Origin: Actinomycetota bacterium
Lineage (GTDB): Bacteria; Actinomycetota; Actinomycetes; Nanopelagicales; Nanopelagicaceae
NCBI GenBank assembly: GCA_016870855.1
Contig: VGAF01000042.1
Location: 1 to 9,280, forward strand
Reading direction: 5' to 3'
DNA length: 9,280 nucleotides
Every line of letters begins with the position of its first letter. Position 1 is the stretch's first letter. Below are positions 1 to 6,142 of this stretch, piece after piece. The notes beneath the pieces were generated by a model. The model did no database searches. It had not been told where the DNA came from and worked only from the letters and a program-made list of their open reading frames with translations. The position numbers and the translations under genes are program-made.

Positions 1-27
1 ACCGTCCAAGCGACGCGTTTTAAATCG

Positions 28-59
28 TTAGTTGAATTTATGGTTAGTTTTTAGTTGAA
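28..59. repeat. Short direct repeats beyond the lysozyme-like gene
   Basis: TTAGTTGAA occurs at 28-36 and 51-59, with a further TTAGTT at 44-49. The stretch is AT-rich and lies just past the 3' end of the minus-strand lysozyme-like gene. A run of five T follows that gene's stop on the minus strand, but I see no strong stem before it, so I do not call a terminator. The repeats may be chance in AT-rich DNA. Confidence 0.3.
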
Positions 60-62
60 AAA

Positions 63-659
63 TTAGTAGTAACGCGAGCGCTTAAATTTAGCGAGCGCCT
101 TACATGGTGTTTCATAGCGAACATCGATGTAATGAAGTCCCCAACGGATCTGGGTGACTGGATTGGTCCGCCAATCGGTGTGGATTACATCCATCTTTGC
201 CGCAGGTAGCGCTTGCGGGATTCCATGAGCGCCGGTGCGCGGATTTCTCGCCCGGTAATTCCACTTACTCTCTCGAGTCCAGAGAGTGTTTAGACAGGAG
301 AATTGGTAGCTACCCCAGCCATATTTTTCCTTGGCGATCTCTGCGGCAATCTTCTTGGCGCCTTTTGGGGTCCTAGCCTTTTCGACCTGCTGGACCATTA
401 CCGAGACCATCAACATATCCATCGACCTAACGGTGGTGGCATTGCTCATCTCGATCAGAGTTGGGAGCGCCGGACCGTTCTCCTCCGGAGCATTTGTCTT
501 TAAGTTGGCGCTGACGTTAACGGGCGCTGTCGCAATCGCTTCCTCTTCAATCGGCAGTTGGGCCGAGGCGCCGCTAATGAGGGCAAACTCCAGGGTGGCA
601 AAGAGGGAGATAGCAGCGATCGCCGAAGCCATAAATGGCCTAAGGGCTCTCTTTCGCAA
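63..659 (-). CDS. Secreted lysozyme-like / transglycosylase-like cell-wall protein
   Basis: Probable exported peptidoglycan-cleaving enzyme of 198 residues. The reading frame is open upstream, but I place the start at a TTG because GGAGGT sits 6 bases before it and because that start gives a clean signal peptide: basic MRKR, a hydrophobic stretch at about 9-31, and a likely cut after ASA at 31-33. A low-complexity linker and a charged helix (about 80-112) precede the C-terminal lysozyme-like domain (about 115-198). That domain has WTRESKW with probable catalytic Glu130, then GAHGIPQALP, DWRTNP and QIRWGLHYI. Cys122 and Cys186 could form a disulphide. This pattern is typical of actinobacterial SLT/aggregation-promoting-factor-like C-terminal domains. 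A glutamate (E24) inside the hydrophobic signal stretch is slightly odd. The family assignment is solid; enzymatic activity is inferred. It appears to be its own transcription unit with a long leader. Confidence 0.82.
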   Translation of the reverse strand: MRKRALRPFMASAIAAISLFATLEFALISGASAQLPIEEEAIATAPVNVSANLKTNAPEENGPALPTLIEMSNATTVRSMDMLMVSVMVQQVEKARTPKGAKKIAAEIAKEKYGWGSYQFSCLNTLWTRESKWNYRARNPRTGAHGIPQALPAAKMDVIHTDWRTNPVTQIRWGLHYIDVRYETPCKALAKFKRSRYY

Positions 660-665
660 GCGTCT

Positions 666-682
666 ACCTCCTCTTTCGAGGT
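666..682 (-). promoter_or_regulatory. Ribosome-binding site inside a possible hairpin
   Basis: On the minus strand GGAGGT (671-666) lies 6 bases before the TTG at 659 and fixes that start. Directly upstream, ACCTC (682-678) is complementary to the GAGGT of this site with a 7-base loop. Alternatively CCTC-GAAA-GAGG (681-670) can form a GNRA-capped stem. Either fold hides part of the ribosome-binding site. The complementarity is seen directly; a regulatory role is inferred. Confidence 0.5.
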
Positions 683-714
683 TTTTCTTTTCGGGGGGAA
701 TGTTTGAGGGGAAT

Positions 715-758
715 CGGTTAGCAACCGGCCGTAAGGGTGACAAAGGGTGAAGGCACCC
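715..758 (-). promoter_or_regulatory. Structured leader upstream of the lysozyme-like gene
   Basis: The 660-889 gap holds no gene. Its minus-strand RNA can form two more small hairpins: GGGTG-CCTT-CACCC (758-745) and CGGTT-GCT-AACCG (727-715). A second CACCC (739-735) could compete for the same GGGTG, giving alternative pairings. C-rich ATTCCCC elements lie between these hairpins and the ribosome-binding site. Together with the hairpin at 666-682 this makes a leader with several possible folds. I could not match it to a known riboswitch class. Confidence 0.35.
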
Positions 759-877
759 GCAAATCTAAACAAGCGCGTGGCGGAAAAAAGTGAAATCTCA
801 CAGGAATTGTGGATAGGAAAAACTCAGTTCGCTAACGTAAATGTCCGAAATAGACCTTTTGAAGCAAAACCCCTATT

Positions 878-898
878 TTCGCCCCTCTTTTAGGCGAA
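878..898 (-). terminator. Weak stem-loop over the phoH stop codon
   Basis: TTCGCC/GGCGAA form a 6-bp perfect stem with a 9-base loop that spans the phoH stop at 890-892. No uridine run follows directly on the minus strand (the next bases are AATAGGGGTTTT), so it is at best a weak intrinsic terminator or an mRNA 3'-end structure. Confidence 0.3.
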
Positions 899-2233
899 GA
901 GCTGGACGGGATCCTCAAGTAGCTCGGTGACTAGGGCTGCGATCTGGGAACGCTCGGAGCGGGTCAAGGTGATGTGGGCAAAGAGCGGGTGGCCCTTGAG
1001 CGACTCGATGACAGCAACTACGCCATCGTGGCGACCAACCCGGAGGTTGTCGCGCTGAGCAACATCGTGGGTCAGGACGACTCGCGAACCCTGGCCAATT
1101 CTGGATAGGACGGTAAGGAGTACTCCCCGCTCCAAGGATTGGGCTTCATCAACAATTACAAAGGCATCATGCAGCGAGCGGCCGCGGATATGGGTTAACG
1201 GGAGAACTTCGATTAAGCCACGATCCATAATCTCTTCAATTACTTGGTTTGAAACTAGCGCGCCTAAAGTGTCAAAGACTGCTTGGGCCCAAGGAGACAT
1301 CTTCTCCCCTTCGGTTCCGGGCAAGTAACCAAGTTCTTGGCCGCCAACTGGATAGAGCGGCCGGAAGACCACAACTTTTTTATGGAGGCGCCGTTCCATT
1401 ACAGCTTCCAACCCGGCGCAGAGAGCAAGCGCGGACTTACCAGTTCCCGCCCGGCCACCGAGTGAGACGATTCCAACTTCATTATCTAGAAGTAGATCAA
1501 GAGCTACTCGTTGCTCAGCGGAACGCCCATGAATTCCAAAGGCGCTTCGATCGCCACGGACTAGGACTAGAGATTTGTCAGCAGTAACTCGCGCCAGCGC
1601 GCTTCCTTTTTCGGAGTGAAGAACAACTCCGGTATGGCAAGGAAGATCTTTGGCTAAGGGATCGCTCACTTTTTCGCCGGCATAAAGCGAGTCAATTAAT
1701 TTACTGCCAACGCTTTCTTCAACCATCCCAGTCCAGCCGCTACTTGGGACCAACTCGGCGCGATACTCCTCAGCGGTGATTCCAACGGAGGAGGCCTTCA
1801 CTCGAAGTGGTAGATCCTTTGTTACTAGAACTACATCCTTACCTTCGCTAACCAAATTTCTAGCAATCGCAAGGATTCGCGAGTCATTTGTGCCATCGCG
1901 TAAAAAGCCATGTGGGAGTGAAGATGTATCGGTGTGGTTTAACTCAACTGAGAGAGTTCCACCCGCTGCATTAATTTTCAGCGGTTGATCCAAGCGGCCA
2001 TGAGCGACCCTTAAATCATCGAGTGCACGTAGCGCCGCCCGGGCGAAATAGCCCAACTCGGGGTGGTCGCGTTTGCTCTCTAGCTCGCCAATAACAGCGA
2101 TCGGAATGATGATTTCATGCTCTTCGAAGCGATAAAGGGCGGTGGGGTCGGCGAGCAAGACGCTCGTATCCAGGACGTAAGTCTTTGTAACTTCAGAGCT
2201 ACGACGGGCCAATTGGCTCCTCTTCCGGCTCAA
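890..2233 (-). CDS. phoH2: PIN-domain / PhoH-family ATPase (PhoH2-type)
   Basis: Two-domain protein of 447 residues. The N-terminal PIN nuclease domain (about 17-150) carries the expected acidic residues: D22 in VLDTSVLL, E50 in IGELESKR, D117 in NDSRIL and D140 in VTKDLPLR. The PhoH P-loop domain (about 230-447) has EQ at 240-241, Walker A GRAGTGKS at 260-267 and Walker B VIVDEAQ at 359-365. In mycobacteria PhoH2 proteins of this layout are sequence-specific RNA helicase/RNases paired with a small PhoAT partner; activity here is inferred by family. The longest frame starts with TTG at 2233 and no clear ribosome-binding site. A TTG at 2212 follows GAAGAGGAG by 4 bases and may be the real start (440 residues), leaving only a few residues before the PIN core. 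No convincing PhoAT gene lies in the 117-bp gap upstream. Confidence 0.92.
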   Translation of the reverse strand: MSRKRSQLARRSSEVTKTYVLDTSVLLADPTALYRFEEHEIIIPIAVIGELESKRDHPELGYFARAALRALDDLRVAHGRLDQPLKINAAGGTLSVELNHTDTSSLPHGFLRDGTNDSRILAIARNLVSEGKDVVLVTKDLPLRVKASSVGITAEEYRAELVPSSGWTGMVEESVGSKLIDSLYAGEKVSDPLAKDLPCHTGVVLHSEKGSALARVTADKSLVLVRGDRSAFGIHGRSAEQRVALDLLLDNEVGIVSLGGRAGTGKSALALCAGLEAVMERRLHKKVVVFRPLYPVGGQELGYLPGTEGEKMSPWAQAVFDTLGALVSNQVIEEIMDRGLIEVLPLTHIRGRSLHDAFVIVDEAQSLERGVLLTVLSRIGQGSRVVLTHDVAQRDNLRVGRHDGVVAVIESLKGHPLFAHITLTRSERSQIAALVTELLEDPVQLFA

Positions 2234-2249
2234 ATATTCTGTTTTCTCG

Positions 2250-2269
2250 CACTAACAACCTCGTTAGTG
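2250..2269. repeat. 7-bp inverted repeat upstream of phoH
   Basis: CACTAAC and GTTAGTG form a perfect inverted repeat around a 6-base spacer, ending 16 bases before the upstream TTG start of phoH. With one bulged base the minus-strand stem extends to 9 bp (CTCACTAAC with GTTAGTGcGAG). There is no T run after it. It could be an operator or an RNA hairpin in the phoH leader. Confidence 0.45.
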
Positions 2270-2350
2270 AGGGAAGTTGGCTACTGGAAAAAGGTAAATC
2301 CTGGCGGAGCAACTTTTTGGCGACACGCTCAAGTTGAGGTTGAGGTTTTT

Positions 2351-3139
2351 TTACTTACCTAGCCTTCGCTCCCGCACCGCATAAGAACGGAGCGCCCGGA
2401 GGAAATCGACCTTTCGAAAATCTGGCCAATACGCCTCGCAGAAATAGAACTCTGATTGATGGCTCTGCCAGAGCAGGAACCCACCTAGGCGTTGTTCACC
2501 GGAAGTTCTAATTACCAACTCCGGGTCAGGCTGTCCGGCGGTATAGAGATATTGGTCAATCTTCTCGGCGGAGACCGCTTCGGCAATATCACTCGCGCTC
2601 TTTCCAATCGAACCGGCTTCGGAGATGTAGCGCTTGACCGCATCGATGATCTCAAGTCGTCCTCCATAGCCGATTGCAACGTTAACGGTTATGCCATCAA
2701 TAGTCGCAGTCTTTGACTCAACTTCCCGGAGCATCTTTTGGAGGCGCTCTGGCAGAAGCTCAAAGGAACCAACAGGTCGAATCTTCCATCGGCCAGTTGA
2801 ACGGAGTCGCTCTACTGCATCTTCAATAATTCCAAGGAGTGAATCAATCTCATCGCTATCCCGTTTGAAGTTATCACTTGATAACAACCAGAGCGTTACT
2901 ACCTCAATCTCGGTCTCTTCACACCAATCGAGAAGTTCGACAATCTTCTCAGCGCCGGCAATATGGCCGCGGCGTGGTGAGGTATCGCCGGTTGGCGAGG
3001 GATTCTCTTTCGACCATCTCCTATTGCCATCCAGGATTACGCCGATATGGCGTGGGGTCTTCGCAAGATCAAGGCGATTGAGCAACCGCTTTTCGTAGAG
3101 CGGATAAATTGCAGATTTAATTAGGGACTTAATCGTCAT
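2351..3139 (-). CDS. uppS: Cis-prenyltransferase (Z-farnesyl diphosphate synthase-like isoprenyl transferase)
   Basis: Condenses isopentenyl diphosphate with an allylic diphosphate in cis configuration, supplying lipid-carrier precursors for cell-wall assembly. From the ATG at 3139 the protein has 262 residues, normal for the family. It carries HIGVILDGNRRW at 31-42 (Asp37 is the expected catalytic, Mg-binding residue), GYGGR in the middle, and RTSGEQR at 211-217 for diphosphate binding, followed by FLLWQS and a C-terminal FLRALRSY region. The C-terminal half resembles the actinobacterial short-chain Z-FPP synthases (M. tuberculosis Rv1086, from memory) more than long-chain undecaprenyl synthases, so a second paralogue elsewhere in the genome is likely. 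The loop after GNRRW (about 43-58) looks a few residues longer than usual. The open frame extends 16 codons upstream into DUF3817; I prefer this ATG because it sits 10 bp after the DUF3817 stop. Chain length of the product is not readable from sequence. Confidence 0.93.
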   Translation of the reverse strand: MTIKSLIKSAIYPLYEKRLLNRLDLAKTPRHIGVILDGNRRWSKENPSPTGDTSPRRGHIAGAEKIVELLDWCEETEIEVVTLWLLSSDNFKRDSDEIDSLLGIIEDAVERLRSTGRWKIRPVGSFELLPERLQKMLREVESKTATIDGITVNVAIGYGGRLEIIDAVKRYISEAGSIGKSASDIAEAVSAEKIDQYLYTAGQPDPELVIRTSGEQRLGGFLLWQSHQSEFYFCEAYWPDFRKVDFLRALRSYAVRERRLGK

Positions 3140-3149
3140 GAAATAGCGC

Positions 3150-3452
3150 CTAGAACTTGTACTCGCGCGAAACCCTTCGCTCGGCAATGAAGGAGAAGAC
3201 TGGCAAAGTTCCGGCGAGAATAAACATGATCATCCGCTTTATTGTGAAGCGGGCCTTCGCCGTGAAATGGATAGCGGTAAGGACATAGAAGGCATATATG
3301 TAGCCATGTACAAAGGGAATCCACTTGACCTTAGCCTCTAACTCTGGGGCATCCATTAAATAGACAACCGGTAGCTCAACAAACCAGAGCAATAAGGACA
3401 TCACGCCGGCCAAGAGAGCCATTACTCGGAATCTAAGGACTACGCCCTTCAC
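3150..3452 (-). CDS. DUF3817 integral membrane protein
   Basis: Small inner-membrane protein of 100 residues with about three membrane segments (roughly 10-32, 44-66 and 72-90). IPFVHGYIYAFYVLTA and LAGTLPVFSFIAERRV are the family signature (DUF3817, also annotated as YdzA-like). The biochemical function is unknown. I place the start at a GTG whose GTGA overlaps the TGA stop of SURF1 by 4 bases, with GAGGGGAG upstream. The frame runs 26 codons further upstream, but that would overlap deeply with SURF1 and add residues not usual for the family. The overlap indicates translational coupling with SURF1, and an association with respiratory-complex assembly is a guess from context only. Confidence 0.88.
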   Translation of the reverse strand: MKGVVLRFRVMALLAGVMSLLLWFVELPVVYLMDAPELEAKVKWIPFVHGYIYAFYVLTAIHFTAKARFTIKRMIMFILAGTLPVFSFIAERRVSREYKF

Positions 3453-4165
3453 TCTTTCGCTCTCCCCTCGCGCTCCCGAAATCTGCTGTATATCGGTAAG
3501 AAAACTACTACGAGTGCCATTAGCCACCAAATAAGAACATAAGCGATGTGCTGCCAGTAGTAACCCGGAATTGTGGGCGCGGCTGGGTCAAGGAAGACCC
3601 TTGGTACCTCAAGTGAGATGCCATCCCGAAGCTCGCCCTTGGCAAGGACAAAACCATCGTAGTAATCACCTGGGTAATCACCGACAAGAAGTGAGGGATC
3701 AAGGCGGCTTAGTTGGCCCGCGCTGCGATCACTCAAATCTTCATATTGGCGATGAAAGAGCCGGCCCGTTACAACTATGTCCCCTCGAGGTAGGTCGCTA
3801 TTCGAACCACTTCTTACTACGAGGATGTAGCCACCGCCATCGACCTCCATCAAACCAACCAACCAAGTTCCGCGCACGCCCTTCTTATCAATTTGATTTG
3901 GAGCGTCAAATTGGGCGACATAACTTCCAGAGAATTCAACAATTCTGTTTACCGATGCGCCATCTAAATTCGAATTTGGTTTAGCTACTTTTGAAAGCGC
4001 AATAAGTGGCTGCTCCTCATAGGGTTTTTGTAGCTCCTTGACTTGGGCCGCCCTATCAAGTTGCCAGAAACCCAGCGCGATAAAACTTAGGAAAGCAATT
4101 AGTACTAGAAGTATCGGAAAAAGCGTTGAAAAAAGAGGCGCGCGACGAGAGTTACTTTGACTCAT
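3449..4165 (-). CDS. SURF1 family cytochrome c oxidase assembly protein
   Basis: Membrane protein of 238 residues that by family helps assemble the heme-copper terminal oxidase (cytochrome aa3). It shows the classic SURF1 layout: an N-terminal membrane helix at about 12-33 running into GFWQLDRA (32-39), a large extracytoplasmic domain with repeated VTGRL-type strands, and a C-terminal helix beginning at HIAYVLIWW (about 206-226) with a charged tail. The chosen ATG overlaps the end of the small upstream gene by 14 bp. The frame extends 23 codons further, but that stretch is the small gene in another frame. Oxidase subunit genes are not in the window. The family call is firm; the exact partner oxidase cannot be told. 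Confidence 0.9.
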   Translation of the reverse strand: MSQSNSRRAPLFSTLFPILLVLIAFLSFIALGFWQLDRAAQVKELQKPYEEQPLIALSKVAKPNSNLDGASVNRIVEFSGSYVAQFDAPNQIDKKGVRGTWLVGLMEVDGGGYILVVRSGSNSDLPRGDIVVTGRLFHRQYEDLSDRSAGQLSRLDPSLLVGDYPGDYYDGFVLAKGELRDGISLEVPRVFLDPAAPTIPGYYWQHIAYVLIWWLMALVVVFLPIYSRFREREGRAKE

Positions 4166-4295
4166 CTTCGATCCGTCGTTGCTCCATTCGCTTATAACGT
4201 TTGTAGAAACTTCTAAGTAATACGAACGTGGCAAGAGTGAGAGTGATCATTGTTATCGATCCAGCAATGCCCTGATCCAAATAGCCGTTTTCCAT
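4152..4295 (-). CDS. Small single-span membrane protein (47 residues), first gene of the SURF1 operon
   Basis: A short ATG-to-TAA frame upstream of SURF1. It begins MENGYLDQGIAG, has one hydrophobic helix at about 10-27, and ends in a strongly charged tail (FYKRYKRMEQRRIEDESK). Positive charges just after the helix predict the N terminus outside and the C terminus inside. It overlaps the SURF1 start by 14 bp, the spacing expected of coupled genes. The layout recalls small accessory subunits of respiratory or cytochrome-assembly complexes (CcoQ- or CcmD-like), but I see no sequence proof of homology. An internal ATG (Met16) would leave only 32 residues and cut the helix, so the upstream start is preferred. 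There is no clear ribosome-binding site; a weak GATGAT box 7 bases before the ATG (4308-4303) would fit a leaderless transcript. Function unknown. Confidence 0.6.
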   Translation of the reverse strand: MENGYLDQGIAGSITMITLTLATFVLLRSFYKRYKRMEQRRIEDESK

Positions 4296-4309
4296 GCGAG
4301 AATCATCCC

Positions 4310-4801
4310 ATGTCTCGTTCAATGTGGTTTAGTTTGAAAAGGTTGAGCGGAAATCGGTCTAAGGCAACCGGACCGGATCGCTTTAAAGACATCTTTGCAG
4401 AACTTCCGAGAGAGACTCAAGAGCTTCTAAATTCTCGATATGGAGTCTCTAGCCATAGTTACTGGAGATATCTAGCCCTAGCCTTGCTAGCGCTTGGACT
4501 ACCTTGGTTGATGTGGAGCGCTTGGTACCACTCAAACCCAGCAACCCGCGTTACTTTAGTGAGCTTCACTCCAATCAATGACCGTTCCATCGAGATTACC
4601 TTTGATCTCGATAGAAGAGATTCGACTATTGCACATACTTGCACCTTGATTGCGCGGGACTTCGAGAAGAATGTTGTGGGCGAAATCGATATCCCGATCG
4701 CCCCAAGCGCTTCTAATCCAAAAAAAATCAGAGCAAAAATCCCCACCCGCTTAGCTGCAGTAAATGCCGGCATCCTTGAGTGCCGCCCTAGCGAGCGCTA
4801 A
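4310..4801 (+). CDS. DUF4307 membrane-anchored protein
   Basis: Protein of 163 residues from the ATG at 4310. A cytoplasmic N-terminal part ends in LNSRYG, one membrane helix follows at about 53-71, and then an extracytoplasmic domain (NPATRVTLVSFTPIN, then IEITFDLDRRD, with Cys in AHTC and near the C-terminal LECRPSER). This matches actinobacterial DUF4307, a family of unknown function commonly found just upstream of greA, as here (Rv1081c-Rv1080c in M. tuberculosis, from memory). The two cysteines may form a disulphide. The start is uncertain: an ATG 12 bases later, or upstream TTG 4250, also fit the frame, and none has a good ribosome-binding site. The roughly 45 residues before the helix look longer than usual. 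It is divergent from the small gene with only 14 bp between starts. Confidence 0.82.
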   Translation: MSRSMWFSLKRLSGNRSKATGPDRFKDIFAELPRETQELLNSRYGVSSHSYWRYLALALLALGLPWLMWSAWYHSNPATRVTLVSFTPINDRSIEITFDLDRRDSTIAHTCTLIARDFEKNVVGEIDIPIAPSASNPKKIRAKIPTRLAAVNAGILECRPSER

Positions 4802-4830
4802 CTCCGAACGCGAACTACCCAAACTCACAA

Positions 4831-4836
4831 TAAACT
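4831..4836 (+). promoter_or_regulatory. Candidate leaderless -10 box for greA
   Basis: TAAACT fits the TANNNT pattern of actinobacterial -10 boxes and ends 7 bases before the greA ATG, so transcription could begin at or next to the start codon. No purine-rich ribosome-binding site is present there, which supports a leaderless message. No clear -35 box is visible. greA may also be read through from DUF4307 across the 42-bp gap. Confidence 0.45.
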
Positions 4837-4843
4837 CCCGCTC

Positions 4844-5317
4844 ATGACCGTTAAGACTTGGCTGACCCAAGAAGCCGCAGATCGTCTCACTCACGAATTG
4901 CGAGAATTAGAAACTACTGGGCGAAGCGAAGTTGTTAAGAAGATTGAAGCTGCACGCGCTGAAGGTGATTTAAAAGAGAATGGCGGATATCACGCAGCCC
5001 GCGAAGAACAGGGCAAGTTAGAAGCGCGGATCCGCCAACTAAAGGCCCTTCTTGAGAACGCCGAGATTGGAACACCTAAAGGTGAAGCTGGACAAGTAAG
5101 CCCTGGTATGAAAGTGGCTGTAGAAATCATGGGTAAGAAGATGGAATTTCTGCTTGGTTCACGTGAGATCGCAAGCGGTGAGTTAGATGTCTATAGCGAA
5201 CAATCCCCGCTCGGCGCTGCGGTGCTGGGAGCGAAAGTTGGCGATGAGCGGAGGTACACGGCGCCAAATGGCAAGGCGATTACCGTAAAGATTCTCGCCG
5301 CTGATTTCTTTGCCTAA
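4844..5317 (+). CDS. greA: Transcription elongation factor GreA
   Basis: Rescues arrested RNA polymerase by stimulating cleavage of backtracked RNA through the secondary channel. The protein has 157 residues, the normal length. The N-terminal coiled-coil finger (about 1-78) carries the acidic tip GDLKENGGYHAAREEQG, with D42 and E45 the residues expected to coordinate the catalytic Mg ion. The C-terminal FKBP-like domain (about 82-157) includes the usual SPLGAAVLGAKVGDE and ITVKI segments. The GGYHAA variant of the tip is typical of actinobacterial GreA. It follows DUF4307 by 42 bp and converges on drrB with 14 bp between stops. The call is secure. Confidence 0.97.
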   Translation: MTVKTWLTQEAADRLTHELRELETTGRSEVVKKIEAARAEGDLKENGGYHAAREEQGKLEARIRQLKALLENAEIGTPKGEAGQVSPGMKVAVEIMGKKMEFLLGSREIASGELDVYSEQSPLGAAVLGAKVGDERRYTAPNGKAITVKILAADFFA

Positions 5318-5351
5318 ACGTTCACTTAAAATTATTTAGAAGCTACGTTTA
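5315..5351. repeat. 7-bp inverted repeat spanning the convergent greA/drrB stops
   Basis: TAAACGT (5315-5321) and ACGTTTA (5345-5351) are perfect inverted arms around a 23-base AT-rich loop holding both stop codons. A small TAAA/TTTA pairing sits inside. It lacks the GC-rich stem and T run of a standard terminator, so it is at most a weak two-way transcript end. Confidence 0.3.
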
Positions 5352-6132
5352 CATACTTCCTAATGCTTAGCGGAACAAAGATCGCCATCAGCAAGACCAT
5401 ATAGATGAGCGACATCTCAAGTGGATTCTGGCTTGGCCAAGAGTTTGCCGTCACGCCAAAGATATTTTGAAGTCCGAAGAGTTCGCGACAAGCAGCCACC
5501 ATAGTCGAGACTGGATTCCATTCGGCAAAATACTGGAGCGGCCTCGGCATTCCAGTTGTTGGGGCGAAGGCATTCGATAGGAAAGTGAGTGGAAATACTG
5601 CGATAAATACCGCCGCATTAGCTACTCGCGCCGACCTCACAGATAACCCAATCAAGATTCCAATCCAAGCCATCGCAAATCCAAAGAAGAGTAAGAAGAT
5701 AAAGCCGAGCATCACTTTAAAGAGCCCAGAATCAGGGCGCCATCCAACTAAGAATCCCGCTAGGCCCATAACAAATAACACAACGATATTTAGTAAGCCA
5801 TCACCGAGCGCTCTTCCGAAAACTACTGCGCCACGTGAGATGGGAAGTGAACGGAAGCGATCTATCAAGCCTTTCTGCATATCTTCAGCAAGTCCCACCG
5901 CTGTTCCAGCAAGGGTAAAAGCAACCGTTTGAACGAAGATTCCTGGCATAAGTAATTGCACGTAATCAACTCCAGGGATTCCAGTCGAGATTGAGTAACC
6001 GAAGACATAACGGAAAAGCAGAACGAACATAACCGGCTGGATAGTGGAGAAAATCAAAACTTCGGGGACGCGGACAAGTTGGAGCCATTGGCGCTTAGTT
6101 ACAACTAAAGCATCTGAAATAGCGTGTGACAT
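5332..6132 (-). CDS. ABC-2 type exporter permease (DrrB-like)
   Basis: Membrane subunit of an ABC exporter, 266 residues from the ATG at 6132, the usual size for DrrB-type permeases. About six membrane segments are visible (roughly 25-46, 58-80, 108-130, 136-163, 170-190 and 239-255). The cytoplasmic loop EDMQKGLIDRFRSLPISR at about 83-100 is the conserved DrrB/ABC-2 motif that contacts the ATPase. The start lies 10 bp after the stop of the ATPase gene, and GAGGA overlaps that stop, so the two are co-translated. The frame extends 11 codons upstream into the ATPase gene, which I reject. The family exports drugs, antibiotics or lipids; the substrate is not readable here. Confidence 0.92.
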   Translation of the reverse strand: MSHAISDALVVTKRQWLQLVRVPEVLIFSTIQPVMFVLLFRYVFGYSISTGIPGVDYVQLLMPGIFVQTVAFTLAGTAVGLAEDMQKGLIDRFRSLPISRGAVVFGRALGDGLLNIVVLFVMGLAGFLVGWRPDSGLFKVMLGFIFLLFFGFAMAWIGILIGLSVRSARVANAAVFIAVFPLTFLSNAFAPTTGMPRPLQYFAEWNPVSTMVAACRELFGLQNIFGVTANSWPSQNPLEMSLIYMVLLMAIFVPLSIRKYVNVASK

Positions 6133-6142
6133 TACTTTTTCC

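Noticed and set aside
303..750. Plus-strand open frames opposite the lysozyme-like gene
   Set aside because: They show no domain or ribosome-binding site and are antisense shadows of the minus-strand gene; the same holds for the other antisense frames across phoH, uppS and SURF1.
660..889. c-di-AMP (ydaO-type) riboswitch upstream of the lysozyme-like gene
   Set aside because: A GCTAACC stretch is present and the gene type fits, but I do not find the other conserved blocks of that class in the right order. It would need a covariance-model search.
2199..2312. TTG-started 37-codon frame overlapping the phoH start as a PhoAT gene
   Set aside because: No ATG, no ribosome-binding site, no recognisable domain; too weak to list as a gene.
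2328..2352. Plus-strand terminator (CTCAA/TTGAG stem, then seven T)
   Set aside because: The stem is only 5 bp and no plus-strand gene lies upstream of it. The T run is the tail of the uppS stop region on the other strand.
2870..2885. GTTATC-ACTT-GATAAC palindrome
   Set aside because: Lies inside the isoprenyl transferase coding sequence at the SSDNF codons, with short arms; likely codon-driven chance.
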